Counted from the stretch's first letter, positions 9,834-22,189 are shown. The stretch: 64,000 bases of DNA from Akebia trifoliata (GCA_017979445.1 CM030718.1:16842760-16906759); one strand, 5' to 3'. The notes: generated by a model not told the origin, from the letters alone. Numbers and translations: made by a program.

Positions 9834-11319
9834 GACCTGACCCTGAGATGACGAAAGGCCATTTTTGTTATCCCAAACAAACCATCACACCCTAGTAAAC
9901 CCTTTTGAGCCATCACGTTCATTTCTTAACCTAAGACTAGGGCAAGTCGACAATTACAAAAAAAAAAAAAAAAAAAGATCAGAAAAAATAGAAAAATCAA
10001 AAGCATCAAAAGTACTCCTGGCCCGCATGAGGATAAACTGTGAACGGCTAAAAATACAAAAAAATCAAGAAAGTCAAAAACTCGAACACTTGATCTTGGC
10101 TCGACCCAAATCTCCAGCCTAAACAAGTTCGAGAGACGCTGGGAGGAGACATAGATCACTTTTCCGAAACAAAAATAGACGAACCCCATGTTTATTCCAC
10201 TTTTAGATAAACTAAGATCCAGACCTTAACCTTTTTGTAACCTTCCACTACCATAAGCCTAAGCCAACATTTCGTCCTACTTAAAGTCCTTTTTGATCAG
10301 GAAATGTTTTAGGGCAACATAACGACAGTGGCAACACCAATGATCTTGCAACTTGGTCCAGACCTCAAAGTCTTATCAGTCGTTGGAAGACTCGAGAGGG
10401 GAATCCAGATCGGATATTCGAAAAAAAAAGTACTCGAAGTGTAGAAGTAGTCGATCTCGCGGCTCAACTTGAGTTGTCAAACCACGAATAGTCGTCAGCA
10501 AGCTCAATAGGGGAATCTAGATCTATTACTCAAGAAAGAGTACCACTACAAGAGTAGAGTCGTCGATCTTGCAGCTCAACTTAAGCCACCAAGCCACAAA
10601 GACATAGAGATTCCGAGCAGAATTGTAATGAAAAATCTAAAAAAATACAAGCATGGTCTGAAAGGGCATAGGGAAAACCTGAAAGGGCGCTATGAGTAAA
10701 AGAATCAGACTATGGCAAGATCAAAGCCACCAGCACGATGAAAATCCCAAAAAGGACGTTGATGCGTAAAAATGTGGAAACCGGGTCTGATGAAAACCGT
10801 AATGGGCATCAGGGGCAATAAAGGTTAAAAAAAAAAAAAAAAACTCCTGGCCCGCAAGAGTATAAACTGTGAACGGCAAAATCTTTCCAAAATCCCGAGA
10901 CCCAAAGCACTGGGAATGACTCTAAAGGAATCAAAAGAGTAATTGACATTTATATCCTCGGTGATTGGCAAAAACACCAAGATCGTCGCAACCAAAGGTT
11001 TTACAAACTTTGAATTTATCGTACTCATTTGATAAAGATATTTCATAAAATTTCAAAAAAGAAAAAAACTATTTTGGCCGATGATGAAGATTCTAGGACT
11101 TTTCAAACTTCAAGTTTTCAAAGCATTAGATACACCTGAGGCCAACTAAGTACAAAACCTATTTTCTTTGCATTAATCTTTCAACATTCTGTAAAAAGAG
11201 TCAAGGCGTTCCTACAAAGCACGGATTCGGGCAGCCCGACTCATCATCAATTTTTCAGCCTGACTCATCATCACGACTCACTAGACAAGACGCGAAGGCA
11301 TCGAAGAAGGGACCGCAGG
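9834..11319 (+). other. E1 region between integrase and the captured gene
   Basis: No gene is seen. It has an A-tract at 9958-9976 and another at about 10827-10843. A block near 10013-10055 recurs at 10843-10885. A second pair of related blocks of about 100 bases lies at roughly 10390-10495 and 10495-10600. Such non-coding duplications are usual in the 3' part of Tat elements. Confidence 0.6.
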
Positions 11320-12690
11320 CAAACCTCTCCTAAGATCACTCTCCGGGCCTACTGAGGTAGATAAACCATTGATCATCGAACTTACAGTTGTAGCAATGGA
11401 AGAGTTTATAAGAATGACCTAACTAGGGAAATCCTTATGGATGCGTGGCCGTAACGATGCTTATGAGATTCTAAGTGAAGATGAGTACATACAAACCTTC
11501 CCGAGAGGAATTGGACCAAAACTATTGAAATCAGAAGCTTCTCGAGAAACTGCCGTTGTTATCATGAATCACATTAACCTTGTTGAGATCCTTATGGATG
11601 TGAATCAGTGGTCCACCGTGTTTGTTAACATTGTTTCAAAAGCAACAACTCTTGAAATCGTATCAATAGGCGTAGCAGAAAACTACAATAGAGCCCTTCA
11701 AGTGATGACAGTAGAATTTCAAGTTCCTTCACCTCTAGTTCTGACTTGAGAAAATTTCTTTGTAAGGTATTGTAAACAACATGTCAAGGGGATTTGGACG
11801 GTGGTCGATGTTTCTTGGATCATTTGTATCCTAGCCTGATATCGAGATGTCGAAGAAGGCCATCAGGTTGTTGTAAATCCAAGAAATGCCAAATGGTTAC
11901 TCCAAGGTTATATGGGTCGAACACGTAGAAGTGGATGATAAAGCAGTTCATAGTATATAAAACACTGGTTAAACTCCAGCCTTGGATTTGGCGCAAAGCG
12001 TTGGGTTGCTACCCTAGATCAACAATGTGAACACCTTGCAAATGTGATGGCTAGTAACATGCCCGCTGGAGATGTTGGTGTGATCACAAGTCAAGAAGGA
12101 CGAAAGAGTATGTTGAAGTTAGCTGAAAGAATGGTGATGAGTTTTTGTTCTGGTGTAAGTGCTTCTACTGCTCACACATGGACAACATCATCGGGAAGTG
12201 GCGTTGAAGATGTAAGGGCCATGATTGGAAAAAGCATAGATGATCTCAGCAGGCCTCCTGGTATTGTGCTAAGTGTAGCTACTTCTTTCTGGCTTCCAGT
12301 CTCACCAAAGGGAGTTTTCAATTTCCTTCGCGATGAGAACTTTAGAAGTGAGTGGGACATTCTTTCTAATGGTGGTGCTGTTCAAGAAATGGCACATATT
12401 ATTAATGGTAGAGATCCTGGTAATTGTGTTTCTCTACTGCAAGCTAATACTCCAAATTCCAGTCAGAACAACATGTTGATATTACAAGAGAGTAGCACCA
12501 ATGCAACAGGTCTTGGTCGATTCGGTTCCAACTGCAAAACTCTCTCTTGGATCAGTGACAGCTGTTAACAACCATATTGCTTGTGCTCCAACTACAAAAC
12601 CCTCTTGGATTTGTGGCGACTGCTAACAACCTCAGTGCTTGCACCGTTGAAAGGATCAAAGGTATCAAAGGACAATACATGAATTGAGAG
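11320..12690 (+). pseudogene. Captured HD-ZIP IV transcription factor fragment (START domain to C-terminus)
   Basis: Frame 2 reads as the START region of a class IV homeodomain-leucine-zipper protein of the ATML1/PDF2/HDG2 type. Visible blocks are [87 protein letters not shown] and EWDILSNGG. Stops at about 11418 (TAA) and 11747 (TGA), plus frame losses in 11820-11990, break it. After about 12508 some 200 codons are missing, and the extreme C-terminal segment follows twice (about 12515-12580 and 12590-12655). The homeodomain and zipper are absent. The START part runs without introns, although host genes of this family have them, which suggests capture from spliced RNA. It lies between integrase and the PPT inside E1. 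Confidence 0.9.
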
Positions 12691-13061
12691 GGTTAGCGAA
12701 TGATAGAAACAGAGCAAGATTAACAAAAGAAGATAAAAAAAAAAAAAAAAAAAAATCAAAAGAATTTCAAAAACCTTTCGAGTTGCACTCAACTCCGATT
12801 TGTCAAAACACAATCGAAGAAATAGTCGGATTTCAAAACTCATCAAATTTTCATCAAATCAAAGATCTCACACGAGCTCCGCGCCATCGAGATCAATGAA
12901 TTAATAAGGCAAAACTCTGTCAGACCCCGTGCTTGAGTAACCATTTTCCACAAAAATCTTCAATACAATCGATAATTCAAGATCGTGTTTTTACAAAAAT
13001 TTTCTGGCCCGTACAAATAGGGGTTTAGTCTATTCTTTGCAGTTCTTTGCACGCAATTCCT
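12691..13061 (+). other. E1 3' untranslated stretch before the PPT
   Basis: There is an A-tract at about 12736-12757 and a short A/T-rich stretch. No coding or structural feature is recognised. Confidence 0.5.
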
Positions 13062-13076
13062 GCAAAGAAGGGCAGC
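13062..13076 (+). other. Polypurine tract of E1
   Basis: GCAAAGAAGGGCAGC abuts the 3' LTR start TGTAGACACC. Plus-strand DNA synthesis starts here in LTR elements. The same style is seen at 22190-22203 (E3), 26866-26880 (E2) and 47489-47503 (E4). Confidence 0.8.
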
Positions 13077-14944
13077 TGTAGACACCTCAATTTGAACGGG
13101 CCACTTCTCGAAAGGGCCCAAAAATATCGATTTTTCAAATAAATGGGCCAACGGGCCTTAAGGGCCCAACTCATTGAAAAGGGACATTTTTACCAAACCG
13201 AGGCCCCTAAGACCTCTCAATGGTTTAGGAGGCCACCAAAAGGACTCGGCTTACCTTACGACTTCCCAACATTCACCGCTCTGCTTCCAAAATAAAAAAC
13301 GTCAAATTTTCGATAAATTTCACCAACGGGCCTAAAAAGCCCGATTCGCCAACACGTGGCATTTTTTATCAAACTAATGATTGCAAAAATCTAAAAAAAT
13401 AAAAATTAAAAAGGTAAGACTTGAGATGCCTACCCCTCCTCTACTACCACCGCTCCGCCTCCGTATCCGTAAAAACCATTTCTAAAACCCAAGCCAACAC
13501 ACAAAGCCCACAAATCATTAACCATATCCAATTCATTATCCAACCCACAACCCTAACCCATAAACCACAACCCACATCAACCAATCACTCTTTTATCATC
13601 AAAAGATGACATATGTCATCACCCCATCTCACCTCCCTCACCCAACTACCTATCCCATTAATTTGCTTTAAATCCCATCTACCCACACATCAACCCATCA
13701 CATTTTCTCTCAAATCAAACACATCTACCCACACCCCTAACCTATACCTCCCCTAATCTACCCTCATCATTTCTACAAAACCTACATCTACAACCTAAAC
13801 CTACACCATCCTCTCAAGTCAAACACTCAACCTCTCCCATCAACCTATCCCAACCCTTTATTTCCACCCACTTTAACACATGGCATCATCTCCTTCACCC
13901 TCCCAAAATATCATCAACCACCTCTTTAAATCCTCCATTCTCTTAAACCAAATACCATTTAATCTCAACCACCATCTTAAACTTACCTCACCAAACACTC
14001 CACCCAAATGGGTTGGGTAGGATCCAAACCATTTGGGTCAAAACTCACCCATTTAACCCCCCTTCCCTAAATACCATCCAATCTCCTCTAAATTACACCC
14101 ACTTCTCTCTCAAACTCATAACCATTCTACCCATTTTCTTCACTTCACCCCATTATATCCCTAAAATAACTCCTAAACATCTATAAATACCCTCATCCTC
14201 TTCCCAAAAATGGCCCCCAACTTCTCATTACAAAACTTCTCCCCAACACTCTCTCTACTAACAACCATCATCAATTCTCACCAAGTTTACCAACTCTTTC
14301 ACACAAATCCTCTACAAGTCTCACTAAAACAAAAGAAATCCCTACTCTCTCTAATCACCTCTTCCCATTCTCATACTCTCATATTATACTAAGGACTCAA
14401 GAAGACTCAAGCAAGAAGAAGAAGAAAAGAAGAAACAAGATACAAGGTGGGTTTGAAGCACACCCCCCTCTCTTTCTCTAACCTTCTACTCTTTCCCTCT
14501 TCTAACACCCCCTTCTTCTATTTTATTTTACCCCTTTTGATGATTGGGCCCCAAGGCTAAGGTTCATATGGGTCATTTTCACTAATGAAATGACCCTATG
14601 ATCAAGCCGAAAATGAATCCCTACTTAGGGAACAAATGCACCCACGTGGCACATTTTTCACCATCTTTTAAAAAAACAAAATGATCGAATTATTTGAGGT
14701 TACCGCCACGTGGCGGGGAGGAAAGGGTGCCTAACACCTTCCCTTTTCTTCAACCGAGCCGCTTACCCAAATCTCGAGGTTTGACTACCCCTTTATCCAT
14801 CGTGAGTCACTAAAGTGCCAAAAATATCATTTTTTTGGAAAATGTACCTCGGGTGACCATTCACACCCACTTCCAACTTGAATGGTGGCGACTCCAATAT
14901 TTAGTAGTTATGGCCGTCGTAATGACGAAAACCACGTAGCTACA
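13077..14944 (+). repeat. 3' LTR of E1
   Basis: The complete LTR is 1868 bases long, starts TGTAGACACC and ends GCTACA. It has a TATA-like box at 14182-14189, the U5 motif at 14726-14742 and a PBS-like TGGCGACTCC at 14886-14895. The right flank changes at once to E3 leader sequence. The matching left flank lies outside the window, so the target duplication cannot be checked. Confidence 0.96.
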
Positions 14945-15420
14945 GTACCCATAAATATATCAAAGATGATCCAAGTACATCAATTGCACTTCTTGATCAA
15001 AATCAGTGCCTAAGCAAGATCCTGCTCCGATGTACTACGGTACTAGGAGGATAGACTACGTCTATTCTAGAAAAGAGGTGATTTAAGAGTGTCTTTGCTC
15101 AAGCATTGCGCACCACCTCTGATCTAGGGATTAGACTGGCTACTTTTGATTTCAGAGAAGTGGGTTGAAGTGTTAGATTATCACCTATACGGTATATCAA
15201 ACCAAGTCATCACGTACCGTCTGATAGAGTACGCTCGAGAGGTATATAGGTATACTTGGGCAAGGGTGGCCAGATAAATTGCATTGCATGTAGCAAACTT
15301 AGAGTCTAGAAACCTTCCTATAGGTCACGACTTAAACTGACTATGGGTGTTCCCGAGTTGCTCTATTTAATCCAACCAATAGGTAAGTAGGTGGATTAAT
15401 CCAGACTGTTCAAACTATAC
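14945..15420 (+). other. E3 leader, left part
   Basis: It matches E1 leader 2767-3190 and, in reverse, E2 32100-32520. Its reading continues at 17186 after the S1 insertion, because the E2 leader is uninterrupted at that point (about 31900-32100). Confidence 0.85.
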
Positions 15421-15425
15421 CCACT

Positions 15426-17185
15426 TGTAGACACCCCATTTTTGCACTCGCCTAATTAATCAACTCGTCAACCCGATTGCAATGATTCCCAATGATGGAT
15501 GTGTATTCCATTGCTTTATTTTGTTACCAGATGTGTTTTAGAAATCCGGATGAGGTATCTCGAATTGACAAAACCTTAGAAACCACGCTACGCTAGGAAA
15601 ATACGACCCCAGAAACATAGAAATCATCATCTTGCAGACCCAAAAGAAGCTTCACGATAAAAATCACTAAAAAAATTATCAAATTACCAAAATACCCCTA
15701 ACCTCAAAACAACCCTAGAGCCTACGTTACGCTTAGGAAAACTCTCTCAAACATATAAAATAACAAATCGAAACCAAAAAAATCATTTCGCCAATTTTAA
15801 CAGAATTTGACAAAATTACGAAAATGCCCCTCATAAAGTTCACAATCATTTCACATAAAATTTTTCATAAATGATACAAACCAACGTTCTCATTGAATTC
15901 CTTATGAAAAACTGATTCTAAAACATCTTAGAACATTAAAAACCGACTTGAAACGTGAAAAGTCCTCTCCGGGGGCAAAACGGTAATTTCACAATTTTCA
16001 TAATTAAAAAATTCGAAATTAATAAATAAAATATTAAATAATTAAATTTAAACATTAATGAAATTAATTTAAAATTTTGAACCTAAAAAATCGATTAATC
16101 GGATTCTCAAGCAAAATTGTTGAGGGTTCGTGGGATATTTCTTTAAGGACCCCTCCATTTGGGGGTCCAAAGAATTAAAAATATTTTAGAGGAGGGGGTT
16201 CTCCAAAAATCAAAGTAAATCAAGCAAGACTAAAGTCAAGGTATTAAAGTCAATCAAGTGAGACTAAAGTCAAAATTAAAGTCAATTAAGCAAGACTAAA
16301 GTCAAGATATTGAAAGTCGATCAATTAAGACTAAAGTCAAAACATTAAAAGTCAATCAAATAAGACCAAAAGTCATAATAGAGATCTAATTAAATAATAA
16401 CTCTATCTAATAGAGTTCTAACTTAAAAACAATTCTACTTAAAATAATTTGAATTAAAAATAATTCTAATTAAAACACAATTCTACCTAAAACAAGTCAA
16501 ACTAAAACACAACTCTAATTAAAAGATCTCTAATTAAACACTAACTCTATCCAAATCAACCCCTAAAAACATCTATAAATAGAGGTGCCTACACCCTATT
16601 TTCGTATCAAATTATAAACCCTAAGAGAAGTAGGTCTAGAAGCTCCCCTAGCCCCCCATAAACCCTAGTTTTGGAGCCCCAACTCCTTAACTAACATCCC
16701 TATTTCAATTTTAGTCTAGAAAATACCCAAAAGCCTTCTAAAAACACCCTCAAATCCGCAACGAACTTGAAGAGTTCAGATTCAAAAACAATGAGATACC
16801 TTGCCTCGGAGATCCAAAGTCAAATCCGAAAATAGAACGAAGCAAGGGAGCACGGTACAAGGAGCTCTTTTTGTCAGATCTGAGGGAACCAAGTCCTTGC
16901 CATCGGAAAGGTAAATTTTTATTTTTATTTATTTTTTATCTAGGTTTTAGCAATGTAATTTACTTGGGAAGTTAGTAGAGACCGGCTTTGGCCGGGCGGG
17001 GTTGGTGCCTAACACCTTCCAACCCCGTAACTTGATCCCCGAATTCAGATTTTTTATGGTAGATTAGTTTCTTTTATCTATGTTAGAGTCAGTTTGGTTC
17101 CTAGACCACAATAACTAGGTGGTGACTCCCAAACCTCAAGGGTCAAAAGCGGATCCGCGCACCCTGCGGATCGAGGGCGTTTTCA
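15426..17185 (+). repeat. S1: solo LTR in the E3 leader, TSD CCACT
   Basis: It begins TGTAGACACCCC and ends GGGCGTTTTCA. The flanks are CCACT at 15421-15425 and CCACT at 17186-17190, a perfect 5-base target duplication. The sequence is an LTR of the E2/E3/E4 family, with the U5 motif at 17004-17020, a PBS-like TGGTGACTCC at 17120-17129 and a minisatellite of about 30 bases at 16205-16400. No PBS or internal DNA follows, so it arose by LTR-LTR recombination. Confidence 0.95.
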
Positions 17186-17190
17186 CCACT

Positions 17191-17650
17191 ATATCGGTCC
17201 GACCCAATCGGTGAAATGACAAATAAATAAAACTGATCAATACCAAATCAGTTGGACTAATTGGTTTCATCTTTAAATATCCAAATCACTTTATATAGAA
17301 AGATTCGATCTTAGGATCAAATTAATTTGTCTGATCAAAGGTTTAATCCCAATCAAGGGTAGATCCGTGTCGAACCTTTCTCACTTTCTTAGTTACCATA
17401 GACTTATAGTGCATTTGGATTCGATATTTCCCACCGGACTTGGTTTATTCTATATCGAAACTTTAATCATATTTTTAAAAGTCAAACCTTTAAAATCAAT
17501 GGTTAACCTTGGTTTACTTCCAATCAGGTAATAATTACTCCTAAACGTTCTAAACCACCATCTGTACCACTTTGGGTCCGTGAAAAAAGTCATCTTTCTA
17601 GAGTACCTTTACCAAGTAGTCAGTCTTTGTCACAAGAAAAAATAAGTACC
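17191..17650 (+). other. E3 leader, right part
   Basis: It matches E2 leader (about 31550-32045, minus). No gene is seen. The stretch ends where the gag start codon is expected. Confidence 0.75.
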
Positions 17651-19120
17651 ACGGATGAAGTAGCACTCCGTCAGATTTTGGAATCTTTTCAAGCAAAAAT
17701 TATCGCTTCTATCCAGATACAAATTGAAGTCCTAAAGACTGAAAAGGAAAAAAGATAAAGCTATAGAACCAAGATGTGTTTGACCTCGTCGAAAATCAAG
17801 AAGATGATCAATTACATGTCGACCCTGTCTTAGCTCGTCGAATAATTCAGGTTAAATCTGTTTTGAAGAATATCAAAGACCCCGATGATCTTACTCTCGG
17901 ATTAGGGGCAATGATGTTGTTTCCCATGGTCCGTCTACCAAAGAAGTTCACGATGCCAAACATGGAGAAGTTTGATAGGATTGGATGCCCTAGGACTCAC
18001 TTAAAAGTATATGTCAGCATCATGCAATCTCAGGATTTGAGTGAAGAACATATGGCACAACTTTTTCAAAGAACCCTTACAAGTCCTGTCCTACGCTGGC
18101 TAATGTCATTTGATTCATTTCGGGTAAGAACATGGCATGAATTGATGAAGGAGTTTATTGGTCAGTATTCATTTAACACGGATATTGAACTCACAAGAAA
18201 AGACCTAGAAACTACTAAATAGAAGTCTGAGGAAATTTTTACTGAGTTTATTGCTCGATGAAAAGCTAAAGTCGCTCAATTGTGGGACTGACCTCAAGAG
18301 AATGAACAAGTCAAGATTATCCTCAGGAATCTCACTCCAAATTATGTCCAATATTTAATGCCTCAGTACCTTCTCACTTTTAAATCCCTCCTTGAGGCTG
18401 GAAATCAAGTTGAGGATGTCTACTCTTCAAGACTTTTTGGTAACTAGTTTGAGTCAAAATCCAAACATTTCAAACCTAATGTCAATTCCTTACAAGTGAC
18501 CAACACCTCTTTCGCACTATCTCCTCAAGCTATTCAGCCCTCACAAGCCAAGCCTAGGAGATAGTTTGCCAATCTTTGAATGTCCCTTAGTGTTGCTTAT
18601 CAAAAATTGATGAAAAGGGGATTACCGAAACCTTTACAGCCTAAGTCTTTGCCTAATCATCTTCCTCCAAACATGGATAATGGGCAATTCTATGAATTCC
18701 ATCAGATGCCTGGTCATGTTCTTGACAGGTTTATTACTCTCCGTCATGCTATCCAAGACTTGATTGAATAAGGAAAGGTCACCATACCCACTTCTAATGT
18801 TAAAACTAATCATTTACCTACTTTTCAAAATCAACCTCCCCCTACTCTGAACATGATATCCCTATTCAAATCCGAGTCGGTTGACTCAATTTCCTTCATT
18901 TATTCGGTCGATCCTAACAGTGTACCCCACCATGCTGAGATGGGCATATCTACCCCAAGGCAGTATTAGAACTAAAGAACAGAGAGATTATTGAAGCAAC
19001 GGATTGTCTAGCATATGACAGGCTTGAATCGGAATATGAAGAGATAGTAAAAGCAAGCAAGTTCAAATCATCCATCAAAGATAACCGAAGTTGCATAGAC
19101 CCTAGAATTGTGTCCCTCCA
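17651..19120 (+). pseudogene. gag: E3 gag, decayed
   Basis: It aligns by eye with the nearly intact E2 gag. The start codon is replaced by ACG at 17651-17653, and an extra base in the A-rich run near 17745-17755 shifts the frame. The open part 17776-18222 shows the gag core (CPRTHLKVYVSIMQSQ, FQRTLTSPVLRWL, MKEFIGQYSFNTDIE). Stops follow at 18220, near 18259 and beyond. The C-terminal part (18580-18771) keeps an atypical knuckle-like segment, EFHQMPGHVLDRFITLRHA, whose Cys residues seen in E2 are replaced by Tyr and Phe. Gag would form the virus-like particle, but this copy cannot. Confidence 0.88.
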
Positions 19121-19374
19121 TTCATAATGATGTCATCTTTTTAAGTCTTCTTTTAGATTCAGTTGCGTCAGTCTTTGAGTTCAGTTAGTCATCTTTTAAT
19201 TTTGGGCTTTAGTCAGGTTTGTCAGTCTATGTTCTTTTTTATTCTAATAAATAAATAAGTTTTTGATTATCATGTGTGTAATAATGATGTGAACATAAAA
19301 CCTAATATGAGAAATGACTTAAAGCTCACTAACCAAATTTGATAAATATTGGAATTGAAGAGTATACTCAAAAA

Positions 19375-19480
19375 ATATAAATGGGTATTACGTTATCCTC
19401 AGGAGAACATGAGAGAATAATAAACATACTTGCGAAATTCAACAATGTTCTTACATGGTCTCATAAGGATAGATTGTACC
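19375..19480 (+). pseudogene. E3 reverse transcriptase N-terminal stub
   Basis: A short stretch reads LSSGEHERIINILAKFNNV then LTWSHKD. This is the segment that precedes Ty3-type RT (compare VFAWSYRDMPG in E1). The polymerase is missing beyond it. E2 carries the same stub at 29690-29800 (minus). Confidence 0.6.
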
Positions 19481-21090
19481 AAAATAGATCAAAGCATAAA
19501 GTCAAGGGTGAACATCAAGATCAAAGATTATCGATCAAGAATGATGTAGTTGAAACCATCACAAATGTGTCAAGACCTACAAGAAGGGATCCATCATATT
19601 TTTATTCAAAGAAAAGAGTTATCATTCACAAAAGAACATGAGATTTTCTTCGAAGTTTGGAAATGGTTGAACGAGTCAATGTCAAATACAAAGAACTCAA
19701 TCACACTCAACTTAAAAAAAGAAGACTAAAAATTACTCCTTCTCAAAAGAAGACTGAAGATTGCTCCTCAGAAAAAGACTGAAGATTACCTCTTCTCAAA
19801 AGAAAACTGAAAATTACTTTTTCTCAAAAGAAGACCTTCCTCAACAGAGCAATTAAGACATCAACTTCTTAGAACTTTAACCAAATCAATTAGCACTTCA
19901 CCAAAGGATGCCTTCTTTGGTCGAACTATTTTCCTGTTTTAGCAAAAATAAAAAAAGATAACTTTTTTTAGCTCCTCGCAGCCTTTAAAAAAAATCAATA
20001 GCCTCTTCTTTCTGAGAAGGAATCTTAGTATGAACTATGTTTTAACTTGATCCTAAAAGAAAAAAAGAAATATTTGGGGTATGTAGGCAACCTAAGAAGT
20101 TGCTTCAGGCCCGGTCACACAAAGAATAGGTATATTCTCTTAAAAAAAGTGTCATCTAAAAGAAAAATCCCCTGTTAAAAGATTGTCAAACTAGGGACAT
20201 TAGAAAAAAGAATAAAAAGAATTGATAAAAAGAAAAGAATACCAAACTAAGGGCATTTAGAAAAAATCAAAATAAATGACAAAAAAAGATAATATTATAC
20301 TAGGGACATTTTGGAAAGTCGAACATTTTTACCTCTTTCTTTCTAAACTATATCCTAAGCCCACTTATTAAGTCCTCCTGAATGCTAATTGACTCGATTA
20401 AGGTGTAGAAAACCAAGAAGCTATCGAGTTGAATATTCAAGATCATCGAGAAAAGAAAGCCTGGTAGGTTGAAAACCTGAAAAGACAACCTAGGCAAAAA
20501 TTAGGGCATCATCAAATGGGAGGAAAGGTCGTATAAAGGAAAAAAATTCAAAAGGAAACTTGTGCAGAAACTAGGAAATGCAAAACCATTCAAGCCATAA
20601 CATTCATTTTTCAACCAAGAGCTCATATCCGACGAAGACAATATTGAAGTCAAAAAAATCAGAAGTCATCTTGAACATTATAAGATTTTCAAGAGTATGT
20701 TTACTTATTCAAGTGTTCACTAATGTAAGATGTAGAATCATTAACCACTTTGAAGAGAAAGATATTCTATTATAATATTTATCAAGATTTTTTAAGTCCA
20801 GCTCAAACATTTTTCAAAAGAAAATGATCAATCCTTTATTGCACATATGATAATCTTAAGAGTCTTAAATTTAAGAGAATGTCAGTTATTCTATCTGTCA
20901 TACATCAGAGTTCATATTTTTCAAGCGTAATCCATTTCATCAGTCTCGTAGTCAAGTTCCAGTTAAAGCCAACCTTGAAACTAGGGGCATTTTTGAAAGT
21001 TATTTAATTCCAAAGTTTTGTTCTTAATCACATGATAAAAAGGAAAATCTTACTTAAAAGTCTGATGAAATCTAATGATAATTATGAATC
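19481..21090 (+). other. E3 non-coding 3' region
   Basis: It has repeated A-rich blocks (about 19720-19830) and a block also found in E2 in reverse (about 28100-29450). No gene is seen. Confidence 0.6.
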
Positions 21091-21094
21091 TAAA

Positions 21095-21790
21095 TGCATG
21101 ATATGCCAATAAAGGCCCGATCTTTCAAACTTTGAGCTCGATTTTGAATCATTGAATGAATTAACAGGATTATTTAAGTTCTTGTAAACCTTAGTCCGAG
21201 AAACTTGGCTTAGTAAGTTTGACTCCGAGAAACGAGACTCCAATTTTTTATTTTTTTGAATCATAGAATGAATTAATAGGATTGTTTAAATTCCTATAAA
21301 TCTAAGCCCAAGAAACATGGCTAAGTTCGAGTCCGAGAAACGAGACTCTAATTTTTTTGAATCATAGAATGAATTAATAGGATTATTTAAGTTCCTATAA
21401 ATCTAAGTCCGAGAAACGTGACTTAGTAAGTTCAAGTCCAAGAAACGAGACTCCAACTTTTTTTGAATCATAGAATGAATTAACAGGATTGTTTAAGTTC
21501 CTGTAAACCATAGTCCGAGAAACGTGGCTTAGTAAGTTTGACTCCGAGAAATGAGACTCCAATTTTTTATTTTTTTAAATCATAGAATGAATTAACAGGA
21601 TTGTTTAAGCTCCTGTAAACCTTAGTCCGAGAAATGTGACTCTAATAAGCTCGAGTCCGAGAAATGAAACTCCAACTTTTTTGAATCATAGAATGAATTA
21701 ACATGATTGTTTAAGTTCCTTAGCTCGAGAAGCGTGGCTACAATAGGCTTGAGTCCGATAAACAAGACTCAAACTTTTTCAAACTCTAAA
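21095..21790 (+). repeat. E3 3' tandem array with paired hairpins
   Basis: About six imperfect units of 100 to 125 bases are present. Each has an A/T-rich part with the word AATCATAGAATGAATTAA and two CGAGAAACG-like loops. Stems differ between copies but stay paired: CTAAGTC/GACTTAG near 21405, GAGTC/GACTC near 21325, AGCC/GGCT near 21305. E2 carries the same array in reverse (27290-27965). Confidence 0.8.
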
Positions 21791-22189
21791 AAAGAATTTT
21801 AAATAGGATTTAACGAAATTCCTACAATGTTATGACTCCAATTACCTCATTGTTCAACCTTGCCATGATTGCTTTCGTTGCATAAGCACATTTCAATTTT
21901 AAATCATTATTGTCAGTGAAAGAATATCTCTAGGACGTGACACATTTTTACTTAGTAACCATCACACCATTGCACATACGTGCACTTTTACATTAGTCAG
22001 GGAGAATTTTTTAAAATTTGAGGATTTGGCATCATCAGTTAGAGTTCAAGCTCGAGGACCTGACAAACTTGTTTGGGGAGAGTTTTAGCCTCAAGGATCC
22101 GAACATCCCGACGAATTGTTAAATCAAGCTGCAAATTGAACTGTCACTAGCTTTGGCAATTGGATATCTAGCTTGCTACAACCCTCTAT
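21791..22189 (+). other. E3 stretch between array and PPT
   Basis: It is a non-coding stretch that is shared with E2 (26881-27290) in reverse. No gene is seen. Confidence 0.5.

Larger units (their letters stand above)
1..14944 (+). mobile_element. E1: Tat/Ogre-like Ty3/gypsy LTR retrotransposon, 5' end cut by window
   Basis: Two near-identical LTRs (1-1318 and 13077-14944) flank a region read on the + strand. Position 1 matches position 13621, so about 544 bases of the 5' LTR lie outside the window. A tRNA-Arg-type PBS follows the 5' LTR and a purine tract precedes the 3' LTR. The internal order is leader, ORF1, 53 bp array, RT, RNase H, archaeal-type RNase H, integrase, then an HD-ZIP IV fragment. 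ORF1 upstream and the extra RNase H point to the Tat clade (Ogre and relatives). No gag or protease domain can be found. By eye the visible LTR halves differ by about nine substitutions and half a dozen small indels, so the insertion is young although every long frame is broken. The insertion lies in the leader of E3, which resumes at 14945. Confidence 0.93.
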
